DNA of 64,000 nucleotides from Cylindrotheca closterium (lineage: Eukaryota > Bacillariophyta > Bacillariophyceae > Bacillariales > Bacillariaceae), in NCBI GenBank assembly GCA_933822405.4, contig CAKOGP040001980.1, positions 748,499 through 812,498 of the forward strand, in the 5' to 3' direction. This document shows, piece by piece, positions 1-9,466 of this stretch. Each line of letters begins with the position of its first letter. Position 1 is the first letter of the stretch. A program made the translations under genes and the position numbers. The notes under the pieces were generated by a model. It ran no database searches. It was not told the DNA's origin and saw only the letters and a program-made list of their open reading frames with translations.

Positions 1-195
1 GGTGGTGATGGTATCGATCCAGCCGAAAAGGAAAAGCGAGGATTTCCAATTATTCTCATTTATCATGTGATAACTACCTTGGCCTTGTACTTTATGAAAT
101 ACCAATCAGAGAAGACGGATAAGAACATTTTCGAGTTGCTGCATCTGAAAGATGAGTTGACGGAAGCAAGGAAGGGTTCGAAGAAGGGAAACTAG
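1..195 (+). CDS. 3' end of a small membrane protein gene (partial)
   Basis: Frame 1 is open from the first base to a TAG at 193-195, giving the last 64 residues of a protein whose start lies outside the window. About residues 15-33 (GFPIILIYHVITTLALYFMK) form one hydrophobic helix. It is followed by a charged tail rich in Lys, Glu and Asp that ends in GSKKGN. The preceding stretch DPAEKEKRG is polar, so this is probably the last membrane span with a cytosolic C-terminus. I do not recognise the family. It converges on the GPCR gene, whose stop lies about 390 bp downstream on the other strand. Confidence 0.6.
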   Translation, partial: GGDGIDPAEKEKRGFPIILIYHVITTLALYFMKYQSEKTDKNIFELLHLKDELTEARKGSKKGN

Positions 196-583
196 TTTGT
201 TCTAGTAATGCATAGTGGAAACCAAGTGGACGCCTCACTTTGGTGCATTGACTCTTTGGTCTTGGTATCGTTATTCGAAGCACCAGAATGAATCCAAGAT
301 ATGTCCATCAGCGAACCGATTTGTGCGATTCATTCACATGCATTCATGCATTCATGCAATCATACAGCAGTTTGACGAAATCACGTAAACGCCACCCAAC
401 CTATGCAATCTTCCGGCTTCGCCCGAGTTCGAAATGAAAGATCGTCAGAATGAGAATCTTCATAAAACGATACCTTTGAAAATAGATTCATTTCTAGTTT
501 ATATCACAACTATTTTACAGATACGAGTCTTATTCCATCGACAAACGCTGTACATCAATGTCTCTGTACTATCAATGAACGAC
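196..583. other. Intergenic, convergent 3' ends
   Basis: This stretch separates two convergent genes and probably holds both 3' UTRs. It contains a short CATTCATGCATTCATGCA direct repeat near 340-360. No ORF in it looks coding. Confidence 0.4.
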
Positions 584-3500
584 TCAACATTCCTTTGTGT
601 TCTCACTCTGATCGAGCGGTATCTGCTGCTCTGCCGATGGATCAAAGGCCGACGAAATCTGTTCGGGAAGGTCAGCGAGGGCGCTCTTGTTATGCAGTAC
701 TGAGGATGGTCGTGTGCCAGGGTCCGAATTGGCCTCCAACTGCGAGGAACCGGGAGTAAAGTCCATGCCGCTATTGGGAGCATTGCGTCCAAAGAAATCA
801 CCACTTGCCCAAGCCCCTGTAGGTGCATTTTTACTCCTCATGATCTTGGGGACAAAAATTAGCAACAGTACCGAAAGACAGACCACGGAAACAATGGCAG
901 TAAGGACAAAAAACTCGGCAGGAGGGTTGTCATTGACCAAAAACACCAATGGCGTTCCGACCAAAAATATTTGCAAGATACCGAGCATGGCAATTCCAAC
1001 ATGGGCGCTTTCATTGAAATCTGTCTTGATCTGTCGGGCCTTGTACGCCTGTAAGTTGGCCAACAAGAGAGCAGAGAAATCAACAGCTGCAACCGAGAAC
1101 GCCATGGCACTAGAAACGCCAGTTCTTCCCAAACGGCAGGAGCCGAAAGACGTTGACTCATCGAGTCCGCATCGCTGCTCTCGGTCGTAATACATGGGGT
1201 CCACCAAAGTCCAGACAAGCATGAAGATAACATTCAAGCAAAGCAACATGCCGAAAGGGATAATCACATCGAGTTCCCTAATGGTCACTCTTCGAAATCG
1301 TGCAGCACTTTCCACAAGTTTGTTCAGGCGCCACACTTTGCTGAAGAGTGCGGCAAAGACCACAGTGAATCCCTGGTGGTATTTTGAAGGTGACAGATGA
1401 GATCATTTCTCTTCAAAATCTCACATGCAAAACGCAAGCTGCATTCTTTCCTCTTTACTTACCAGTGTGAACAGCCATGGAGCTGCCATACACGCTTTGT
1501 CGCATCCTGGGCATTCACAATCGACACACCCTCCCTCTTCATGGAGAACCCCGTCATCCAAACTGAGGGGGATGATAGTGGTGGCAAGAATTGTGGTACC
1601 CATACAGATAGTGATGAGGAAGATTGGCTGCGAAGCGCGAACGATCTGCACCCTTTGATTTTTCACCGTCCAAGCAATAAGTGCCAAAGATAGCGCGATA
1701 AGGATGCATGCAAAAGCAAGTCCAAATGGCCGCACTTGGTCCAATTGGTTTTTGTTATAAAAGACGGCTTCCGGACAAACATCAAACTTGGCCGCTTTGC
1801 ATGCTTGAAGTTCAGCCGATGGAGCCTCGTAGATGAACTGAGGTCCACTCTCGAGCAACTGTGTAAACAAGCTTTGCTTCGTGTGCGCATACCAAGCCAG
1901 CAATCTCACAGCCAGGTATCCTTGAAGATACGGTTGTTGATCCACGGCAAACAAAATTCTTCCCTCGTCAACGTACTGAAGGACCTTCTCTCCAGAATCA
2001 AAGGCACCAATGAGGAGTTTCGGATGTTGATCCTGGAGTAACACGGAACCTTCCGCGAAAGGGTCCGAAACTAGCAAGAGACCAATTCCTTCCCAGTCAC
2101 CTTCTTCCGGAATAAAGTCATGGACGATCTTTTGGTACAAAAGCACATTATCATGATAGGTTTGTCCTTCCGGTGGGTAAATCACTCCTTCATAAGTAAT
2201 GTCCAACCCGGAATCCGCAATCGCATCTCGTAGTCCGAAACACCGATCATCCAAATCGTTTGATAGATGCCATTGGACACAATACCCCCGTTTCATCCCA
2301 GCTTCAATCATCTTTTGGGAGGCCGCATAGGCGCTATTGTAGTGAGACATTGTGATGGCATGTTGATGCGACTCTTCCACTGCACTGGAAACCGAAACGA
2401 AGGGTACCTCAAGGCTGCTACACAAGTCCAATACTTCATCGAACGGGACAGCGCTTCCAAAGACACCATCTACTCCGGACTGGCAAAGCGACTGCCATGG
2501 AACAACAACACAATGAAGTCAGGAACATTTGTCTATCTCTCCATACGAAAGAATGAATGAATCAATCAGATCATTACGTACCACGTATTTTTGTCCAATT
2601 TTATCAAATTCTGACTCGGTCGCATCTAGACGTTCCAGTTCATCCAAGATGAGGTCAATCCCGCCATCATTCGCCGCATGTCGTGCGGCTTCCCAAATGA
2701 CTCCCCAATGTGAAGGGGTTGATTCTGGGTGCGGAGTCGACCCGCCAATTCGAATGTTGGAACGATCCCGACACGGGCACCTGCCTTGCGGATTTGGGGA
2801 AGTCCCGTCGTTATTACAAACGGGAAAGCCCTCGGACTCGCAGATCTGCTGGCTATCCGACGGCAAATTTTGTAACTTGACAACTTTGGGACCGCTCAAA
2901 TAGGTGCCATGCCTATTTTCACCGGACGGAAAATACAATTGGAATCCAGTTGTGGCATAAATGGCGGCCAAAGTGACGGTTGCCGCCCCTTGTAAATACT
3001 GCTGCTGCGAAACTGCAAAGGCGACTTTGCCCAAGGCAATTGCATCGTATACTTTTGAATCCACATCGAAAATCCCCGATTTCTGCGCAACAAAGCTACA
3101 TTCATTCTTGTAGTAGGCCGAAGTAAGTAATTCCAATTTCTGTAGTGGAGCTAAAACCCCATCGGTATAGGGACAGCCTTCCAGAGCTTGGGCAATGGCC
3201 TTTTCGTGGCTACTTTCCTGAACAGGATCAAGAATAAGTTGGTCGACTACTACATGTTCTTCTCCGAATGCAGCTTGTAAAGTGTCACGGAATCCTCGGT
3301 ATCGATCGTCCACACCCGAATTGCCATGCTCGTGATTGATAAAGAGGGCACGATGAGGAGTGGTACTTGTTGTAATATTCGTAGAGTTATTGTTGAAGAT
3401 CATTGTTGTAGGGCTACCCGTCTCATTCCATGCGGGATAGTAAAGTTTCAAAAACTGTCGAGCGGCTTCTTGGCCTGCTAAGAAATCATCTTGAGCAATA

Positions 3501-3970
3501 TGGCACTGTAGATTCATGTCTTTGGCAATCTGATAACCACTGTTCATACCAAATACGGGAATATCGGTCTTCTGAATCAATTCCTCTACTGCTTCACGAA
3601 CTTCGTCCGACGGAATCGTGACAATCAAAGCGTTCGGAGTTCGTTCATTAATATTTGGCGCTACGTCACTTGTGGGGATCAAGCTCCTTATCGATGCAGC
3701 CATCTGAGCCGGATCATAGGCATCTACCAAGTTATCCATCCTAAAGTCGACTCGCATATCCCTGGCAGCTTGATGCATGGCCGCCGACGTCTGAACCCAG
3801 TAATCATCACTAGCTTCACCATGAACAATGGCACGGATATGATAATCGGTGCGCTTAATGCAGGGATCGCAATTCCAATCTGGAGTGGCAGCAACAGCAG
3901 CAGCTGAAATGACACCAAGGAATACACCGAGCCAAAGTAACGTTACAGATGAAACCGATGATGATCTCAT
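584..3970 (-). CDS. Class C (GABA-B-like) GPCR with two tandem periplasmic-binding-protein-like modules
   Basis: Exons on the minus strand are 3970-2582, 2491-1463 and 1372-584; both introns are 90 bp and phase 0 (donors GTACGTAA and GTAAGT), giving 1,068 aa. The N-terminus is a signal peptide (about 1-28). Residues about 40-390 form one complete sugar-type periplasmic-binding-protein fold with QDD and QQQYLQG motifs. Residues about 395-690 form a second, with a parallel QQPYLQG motif. Seven helices follow at about 717-740, 752-773, 800-825, 842-863, 893-914, 929-952 and 958-981, with the class C signature PWLFTLGFTVVFAALFSK across the exon 2/3 junction. The tail (about 85 aa) is Ser/Asn/Asp-rich. 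Without the first splice, a TGA at 2519-2521 would end the protein before the membrane domain. The family binds small extracellular ligands in the binding-protein module; the ligand here is unknown. The two-module ectodomain is unusual. Confidence 0.88.
1373..1462 (-). other. Intron 2 of the class C GPCR
   Basis: On the minus strand it starts GTAAGTAAAG and ends ATACCACCAG. It is 90 bp and phase 0. Splicing rebuilds the third helix (PWLFTL + GFTVVFAAL), a well conserved class C segment. Confidence 0.85.
2492..2581 (-). other. Intron 1 of the class C GPCR
   Basis: On the minus strand it starts GTACGTAATG and ends TTCCATGGCAG. It is 90 bp, phase 0, and contains an in-frame TGA. Removing it joins GQKYV to SLCQSGVDG and restores the second binding-protein module. 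Confidence 0.8.
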
Positions 3971-5056
3971 CCTTCCTGACTGCCGACGAGGTCAGATACT
4001 TCAAGGAGAAGATGACTGTTGTACATTCAACAACATGCAGATGATATAGTCACTTCTTCAATGATGTGAAAAAGAATCCAAAAAAGCTGACGAGGAAGTT
4101 CCAGATCATTTTCAGCAGTTTTACGTGATTGTCAGTCTTGTTGAATGTCAGGACGACGTCCGGTACTTACACGATACTTACACGGTACTTACACGGTATT
4201 CGTTCCGAGTCCGCCTGCGTTGAAGATTAGAACTCGACATTAGCATGCAAGCCGGGAGAGTTAGCAGTGTGCACTATCCTGGAACATTTGTTTTGCGAAA
4301 AGAAGAGTACCGGTATAATATGAAACATACAGTGTAGAATCATATGCCACCATGTCTTCGTTTTTCGTAGCAGCTCTATTTTTTCATCGCCATTTCTTGG
4401 CCAAGCCGGAGATTGATTCGGCCGCATTGGTCTCCTCAGTCTGAATGAATGAATCATTATGTATTGTGTGGTCTCAGAAAGAAGTCTGTGTCTAGTGGGC
4501 AATGTAAGGTGTACTCGCTACTGATTGGTATTCCATCTCGTAAATAATAGGCTTCGAGTTGAAGACATGGGCACATCCAAATTGTTGTGAAGCCCAACAT
4601 CAAGAATGTATCGACTCACTCATGCTGCTCCATGATGGTGGACAACTTCCCAAAGTATAGTACCTACAGTAGACTACCAAAATAAATATAAAAGCTGAAT
4701 TATCTTCCGTGCGGTACTCTTATCTTTCAGAATGTCAGCCGATTTCTAGAAGAAAAAGATGCTTGTCCGATTCATCGGTCGTCTGGATACCAGAACTCCA
4801 CTTGGTCACATCACAAATTGTGGCCGACATCCACACCAGGACTCACTCGATCAATTGTATCCTCTGATTGTCCTAGACTCCAGTGTATTATCCGAGAAGC
4901 AAACTGTTGCATTCTTTGGTTTTCAGTGACGCTGGATCGTTCATCTCGTTTACAATCTGTCGTCGCCATGTATGTTTGTACTGCAGATGATTCCATCCCC
5001 GTCGTGTCCTCCAAATTTGAAAACAACATCATTCATCATTATCATCATCCATAACT
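3971..5056. other. Intergenic region between GPCR 5' end and membrane-protein 3' end
   Basis: About 1.1 kb without a convincing gene. It holds the promoter and 5' UTR of the GPCR and an 11-bp tandem repeat at 4161-4204. Short ORFs here (for example 4227-4502 and 4811-5032 on the minus strand) have no recognisable domain. Confidence 0.4.
4161..4204. repeat. 11-bp tandem repeat CGGTACTTACA, about 3.5 copies
   Basis: Units start at 4161, 4172, 4183 and 4194; the second has a G to A change and the fourth is partial. On the minus strand, the sense strand of the GPCR, the unit reads TGTAAGTACCG. Each complete unit therefore carries a GTAAGT splice-donor consensus. Confidence 0.8.
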
Positions 5057-5587
5057 TTATTGAAAATGCGATCTGGTAGTACCCAACCCACTAAATACAG
5101 ATGGTGGTTGGAAAAAGGTGAACCAACCATAACCAACCGTCAAAGCAATCATGGCCAAAATCTTGAGTGTTCCAAAGAATTTACCCGACAAGACTCCTGA
5201 ATTTTGAATGTGCTCGAGCATCAGTGATATTGTGGACAATAAGAAACACACAAAGTAGGCCTGGACAAAGGCTCGCTTAATTTCACCATCATGAATCTTA
5301 CGTGCCCGCCAAATCATTAATCCTTGTGCCAAAATGAGAGAACAGTAGGGTCGCAAAATAGCTCGAGCCACTGCATATTCGCGATTATTTTCCGTCAAGA
5401 AGAAAACCCCTGCCATTCTCGGAAAGAGATACCCCAAGATACCAATCACAATTGAGAATCCAGCATGAACAGTAAACAAAGTATTGAGCCGCTGCTTCGG
5501 TGAAAAGTAGGAAGCGCTCGAACCAAAGCTACTGGGTTGGGGACTGTAAGGGCTGTAGGCGTACTGCGGATTGTACGAGTAGCTCAT
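5057..5587 (-). CDS. Uncharacterised four-helix membrane protein
   Basis: Single exon, 176 aa, ATG at 5587. The N-terminal 30 residues are rich in Tyr, Pro and Ser (NPQYAYSPYSPQPSSFG) and probably cytosolic. Four hydrophobic segments follow at about 36-58 (LFTVHAGFSIVIGILGYLF), 78-98, 108-126 and 140-160, ending in a short polar tail. Charged residues between helices 2 and 3 (RARKIHDGEIKR) make a basic loop. I do not recognise the family, though the layout resembles small four-span proteins of unknown function found in algae and fungi. It is transcribed divergently from the acidic protein gene at 5885, with about 300 bp shared upstream. Confidence 0.7.
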   Translation of the reverse strand: MSYSYNPQYAYSPYSPQPSSFGSSASYFSPKQRLNTLFTVHAGFSIVIGILGYLFPRMAGVFFLTENNREYAVARAILRPYCSLILAQGLMIWRARKIHDGEIKRAFVQAYFVCFLLSTISLMLEHIQNSGVLSGKFFGTLKILAMIALTVGYGWFTFFQPPSVFSGLGTTRSHFQ

Positions 5588-5884
5588 TGTTATTTGGATG
5601 TTGTTTGCCTACGTTGGGAAGTTTCAATGACAGACGCAAGTGCAAGGATGTGGATGGATCGATTGATGTGTTGATATACAGTATGAGGACCGTTGGGATG
5701 AGTTGGGAATGAATGACATGCGACATGACACGTCAGCATGCTATGTGACATCTGGGTGACACCTCTCGTGCGAAAATATTCATTCTTCTGGTTCGGTTGG
5801 AGTAGAATTCCAACGCACGGTCACTTCAACCTTTCTGCAAACTTCCACCTTCAACAATCAATAGTTAAAGGTGGTCGTAGTGTC
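5588..5884. promoter_or_regulatory. Shared upstream region of two divergent genes
   Basis: About 300 bp separates the start codons of the minus-strand membrane protein and the plus-strand acidic protein, so both promoters must lie here. The plus-strand frame is open back to 5738. The ATG at 5885 is preferred because the acidic, low-complexity composition of the protein begins there. No specific motif was identified. Confidence 0.4.
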
Positions 5885-7186
5885 ATGGAAGAAGATCTCT
5901 TACAAACCCTCGACAAAGTCGAAGCCATGATCGACGGCATCGACGAAGACTCGGAGATCATTGATGGTCCAGCAGATCTGTCGCTTGGATCTGATGATAT
6001 GGATGACTCTGAATTTCTCAACGAATACAAATCAACCTTCAACTTTATTGATTCTGAGCTAGATGCACTTCGCTCCAGCATGGATGATGTTAATATGTCC
6101 TCATCAGCTAATCAAGGTGATAAGAAGGATGATGCGGATGATAGCAGTTATTCATCATCGTCAGATCGTTCCCCCTTTCAAATGCCAACCATTGATGAGA
6201 TGTCCCTCAATATGGGATTGGAATCATCAGAAATCGAGAAGTCGCAGCGAGAGGAAGAATTGGAAATAGAAACCAAGAAGATGGAAACGGATAAAGAATT
6301 TGAAATGGAACAAGAGATAGAAGAGAAGTCTGAACAAGTTGCTGAAGTGGAAACCGCCAAGGATTACGAAACTCAAGAGAAGTCCGCTGTTGAAGCCACG
6401 ATTGCTGGCACTTCTCAAAGTTCAGTGGAACTAGAACCAATCAAGCAGTCCTCAGAAGAGTCCTCTGCCAATATGCAGACCATGCTTAAAAAAGAACCTC
6501 AAGTCAACTTTGAAGCCCGTCCTCAAGTTCCGCCTTTGGATCAAACCAAGAACAAGCCTTCACAGCACTCTTTCCACTTGCTCACGACTCTGATTTCCAT
6601 TGCCTTGGCCTTTTTGACGGGCCAGAGGTTTCCCAAGCAAGATCTTGGTTGCTATTCTCCTGCAATGGAGGTTCCGGATATGGACGTGCTACTGCAACCT
6701 CCTCGAGACTTTCAAGCCTTTGATTTGAACACCCTAAACAGCCACAATAATTTCCTTCCAGAGGCAGTCGAGAGCCTCTCTTTTGGCGATAAAGCCGGCC
6801 ACGCGGCAGCCATACACGAAGCATTAGAAGAGCATATGGTGGACTCGGAAAATTACCACTTATCTACTGTCCCCGAAATCAAGACCGAAGAGGCCTTTTA
6901 CGAGGATATTGAATTATATTTCGAGGACACTGGGGATGTGAACATTGCATTGGAAGACACCTACTTCGAGTTTGGGGAAGAGTTTGGGAAAATTAGTTCC
7001 ACCGATTGGGCCACTCCTAAGCTATTGGAAATGATGGAATCCCAAGGCATGGAGACTGTCTATGTAATATATGAAGAGCCATATGCCGACCAGAGCATTA
7101 ATCTTCATTTTGGTGTTGCTGAATACGATGGGCTATTCATTTCAATGGAAATGATGCATTTTATTGAGCCCCTATGTCTATTGTAG
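5885..7186 (+). CDS. Acidic single-pass protein with coiled-coil segment, unknown function
   Basis: Single exon, 433 aa from ATG 5885. An upstream in-frame ATG at 5738 would add 49 residues of different composition. The first about 110 residues are very acidic with Ser runs. About residues 115-165 are a Glu/Lys-rich heptad-like stretch (EEELEIETKKMETDKEFEME) typical of a coiled coil. A single hydrophobic helix lies at about 226-246 (LLTTLISIALAFLTG). After it comes an acidic C-terminal region of about 185 aa with mixed secondary structure. No known domain is recognised. It could be a tail-anchored or scaffold-like protein of an internal membrane, but this is only inference from composition. 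Confidence 0.65.
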   Translation: MEEDLLQTLDKVEAMIDGIDEDSEIIDGPADLSLGSDDMDDSEFLNEYKSTFNFIDSELDALRSSMDDVNMSSSANQGDKKDDADDSSYSSSSDRSPFQMPTIDEMSLNMGLESSEIEKSQREEELEIETKKMETDKEFEMEQEIEEKSEQVAEVETAKDYETQEKSAVEATIAGTSQSSVELEPIKQSSEESSANMQTMLKKEPQVNFEARPQVPPLDQTKNKPSQHSFHLLTTLISIALAFLTGQRFPKQDLGCYSPAMEVPDMDVLLQPPRDFQAFDLNTLNSHNNFLPEAVESLSFGDKAGHAAAIHEALEEHMVDSENYHLSTVPEIKTEEAFYEDIELYFEDTGDVNIALEDTYFEFGEEFGKISSTDWATPKLLEMMESQGMETVYVIYEEPYADQSINLHFGVAEYDGLFISMEMMHFIEPLCLL

Positions 7187-7373
7187 ACAACATCCCTACA
7201 TACTACCAACTACCTTTTGAGGTCACGTCGTTGTGTGACCTTGTTCTGAATCCGTGTTAATATTCCAAATAGATGTATACATATGCTAGGATAGCTAATG
7301 AGTTTTTCAATGTATTATTCCTTACTCATGGTAGAACCAACACATCACATAGAAGATACGCTAGTGGTACAAT

Positions 7374-9185
7374 CTAATCTTTTAGTAGTTCTACTCTACA
7401 CAGTGGGCACTTATCATTCTTCTTCAGCCACTCATTTATGCATCCGTCGTGAAACACATGGTTGCATTCCGTTGTGATTGGAGCACAGATGGTTTCTCCG
7501 ACAGCATAACACTCCAGGCATATACAACATTCATCCTTTGTGGATGGCTTTCTCCAACTAGATAGACCTTGAGACAAAGAGCCTTGCCTTTCTCTGATTA
7601 CTGATGCCACTTCATCATGTGAAGCAGATGGGTGCTCGACGTCAAACTTGGGTGCCAAACTCCTTACACTATTTGCAGTGATGTTGGATTTGTCTGGCAA
7701 GACGGTTTGAAAATAAAACTTTGCGACAAACTTCTCGTAACGGGCATGTTTTTGTACCTCCTCTGTCAACCCTTGACTACTTGCATTGTTGTCACGCAGC
7801 TGTTGTCGTCTCATCGCCATGGTTTGTTGAACTTCTTGGAGTCGAGAAGATTGGCGTCTTCGGCTCTCGCAAGCGCACAGAATACAAATTCCAATGCCTC
7901 CAATGAAACCGAGAATTGCTTCAGTCATGGGAAGACTGTTTTGACTTTTGTCTTCTTCATCGCAGTCAAAAAGATCTTTCCAAGCATCACTCCATTGGCA
8001 CACGGTAGAGTTATCAAAAGCAGCAGCTCCCTCAAACATTCTCCCCGCATTAGCCAATCTCGAAATATCCCAGGACGACAAGTCTTGATTGAAGGAAGAT
8101 GCATCTTTGAACATTGCATCCGTCCTGAAGACAGAAGAAACGTCCCACAACGACAAGTCTTGATTGAAGGATGATGCGTCGCGGAACATTTCTTTCATAA
8201 TTGTGACAGTAGAAACATCCCATGATGACAAATCTTGGTTGAAGGTTGATGCATCGCGGAACATACTGGACATAGAAGTGACAGAAGAAACATTCCACGA
8301 TGACAAGTCTTGGTTGAAGGATGATGCATTGCGGAACATTTCTTCCGTGGTGGTGACAGAAGAAACATTCCATGATGACAAGTCTTGGTTGAAGGATGAT
8401 GCATCGCGGAACATACTCGACATGGAATGTACAGCAGAAACGTCCCATGATGACAAATCTTGGTTAAAGGATGATGCATCGCAAAACATAGCATCCATAA
8501 AAACGACAGAAGAAACATCCCACGGTGACAAGTCTTGGTTGAAGGACGATGCATCGCGAAACATCCAAGTCATGAAGGTGACAGCAGAAACATCCCACGA
8601 TGACAAGTCTTGGTTGAAGGATGATGCATTGCGGAACATTTCTGCCGTGGTAGTAACAGAAGAAACATTCCATGATGACAAGTCTTGGTTGAAGGATGAT
8701 GCACCGCAGAACGTGCCAATCATCATGGTCACAGAAGAAACATCCCATCCTGACAAGTCTTGATTGAACACAGATGCTTGCTCGAACATTCTATTTGTGA
8801 CACTGACACCAGAAACGTCCCATAATGAAATGTCATCGTTGAAGGATCTTTCATTGTAGAACAAATAAGTCATATCTGTTACGGAAGAAACACACCATGA
8901 CCCCATAGGCCATCCGTACTTTTGCACGATGGTGTTGTTGCAATTTTTGTTGTCATTACAACCGTCATCAATAAACTGCTTTACAGCACTTCGTAGTTCG
9001 TCACCCTCACTGAAGCAAGCACATCCATTATCATTGACTCGTTGCGTGATTGAAGAAGGCTGCTGCGCCAAAACATTGTCGTTGGAACAATTGAATGCGC
9101 TCGAAGAAGATACGCTTGTGATAAAGGACATCAGCAAAAGCCACCTGAGGTGATTCGAAAAGACGAGGAACGGAAATCGAACCAT
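7374..9185 (-). CDS. BspA-like (DUF285) repeat surface protein with TM helix and RING-H2 finger
   Basis: Single exon, 603 aa. The ATG at 9185 is chosen because it opens a signal peptide (MVRFPFLVFSNHLRWLLLMS); the frame extends upstream only from a TTG. A short Cys-rich segment follows. Next come about eleven 25-residue DUF285 units of the form FNQDLSxWDVSSVTxMxxMF, then a terminal unit MFEGAAAFDNSTVC. A membrane helix (ILGFIGGIGICILCAC) separates this ectodomain from a cytosolic part of about 170 aa. That part ends in a RING-H2 finger, CCIC...CNHVFHDGC...CPLC, with all eight ligands present. The family knowledge is that DUF285/BspA repeats occur in bacterial and protist surface adhesins and that RING-H2 fingers are E3 ubiquitin ligases. 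The architecture suggests a transmembrane E3 with an adhesive or ligand-binding ectodomain. Confidence 0.88.
   Translation of the reverse strand: MVRFPFLVFSNHLRWLLLMSFITSVSSSSAFNCSNDNVLAQQPSSITQRVNDNGCACFSEGDELRSAVKQFIDDGCNDNKNCNNTIVQKYGWPMGSWCVSSVTDMTYLFYNERSFNDDISLWDVSGVSVTNRMFEQASVFNQDLSGWDVSSVTMMIGTFCGASSFNQDLSSWNVSSVTTTAEMFRNASSFNQDLSSWDVSAVTFMTWMFRDASSFNQDLSPWDVSSVVFMDAMFCDASSFNQDLSSWDVSAVHSMSSMFRDASSFNQDLSSWNVSSVTTTEEMFRNASSFNQDLSSWNVSSVTSMSSMFRDASTFNQDLSSWDVSTVTIMKEMFRDASSFNQDLSLWDVSSVFRTDAMFKDASSFNQDLSSWDISRLANAGRMFEGAAAFDNSTVCQWSDAWKDLFDCDEEDKSQNSLPMTEAILGFIGGIGICILCACESRRRQSSRLQEVQQTMAMRRQQLRDNNASSQGLTEEVQKHARYEKFVAKFYFQTVLPDKSNITANSVRSLAPKFDVEHPSASHDEVASVIRERQGSLSQGLSSWRKPSTKDECCICLECYAVGETICAPITTECNHVFHDGCINEWLKKNDKCPLCRVELLKD
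8045..8860 (-). repeat. 75-bp tandem repeat array encoding DUF285 units
   Basis: About eleven copies of a 75-bp unit lie inside the BspA-RING gene. The motif TTGGTTGAAGGATGATGCAT recurs every 75 bp, for example at about 8235, 8310, 8385 and 8535. Units differ mainly at the variable positions after WDVSSV. The plus strand is also open through much of the array, which explains a spurious 199-codon antisense ORF. Confidence 0.9.
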
Positions 9186-9466
9186 TTTGTCTCTGTAAGC
9201 GATTGCTTTGAATCGTTGGATCTGCAATTAAAAAATCAATGTAGGGATCCTTCAGCATCCATATTGTATGAGACAAGTGCGATGATAGTGCCGGTCGGTA
9301 CAGCAGTGTGTACTGTATGAAGATGATGATGACGCATATTCTTTGAGTCCTGTCAATTTTGAGTTTGTACATAATTAGTTCCTCTTGCCGACATTTGTCC
9401 AAATCAGTATCGCTGTCCCCATTGTACCGGTACGCAACATACTACAATACCCCATACCTTTGGCGA

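Noticed and set aside
2519..2521. In-frame TGA in the GPCR, considered as selenocysteine or pseudogene stop
   Set aside because: It lies inside a 90-bp segment with a strong GTACGTAA donor and a CAG acceptor; splicing restores the domain, so an intron explains it.
4811..5054. Overlapping ORFs of 73-78 codons on both strands
   Set aside because: No domain, no ordered composition, and they lie in a probable 3' flank; they look like chance frames.
8164..8763. Long plus-strand ORF of 199 codons across the BspA repeat array
   Set aside because: It is antisense to the DUF285 repeats and open only because the 75-bp unit has no stop in that frame; its product is a meaningless repeat.
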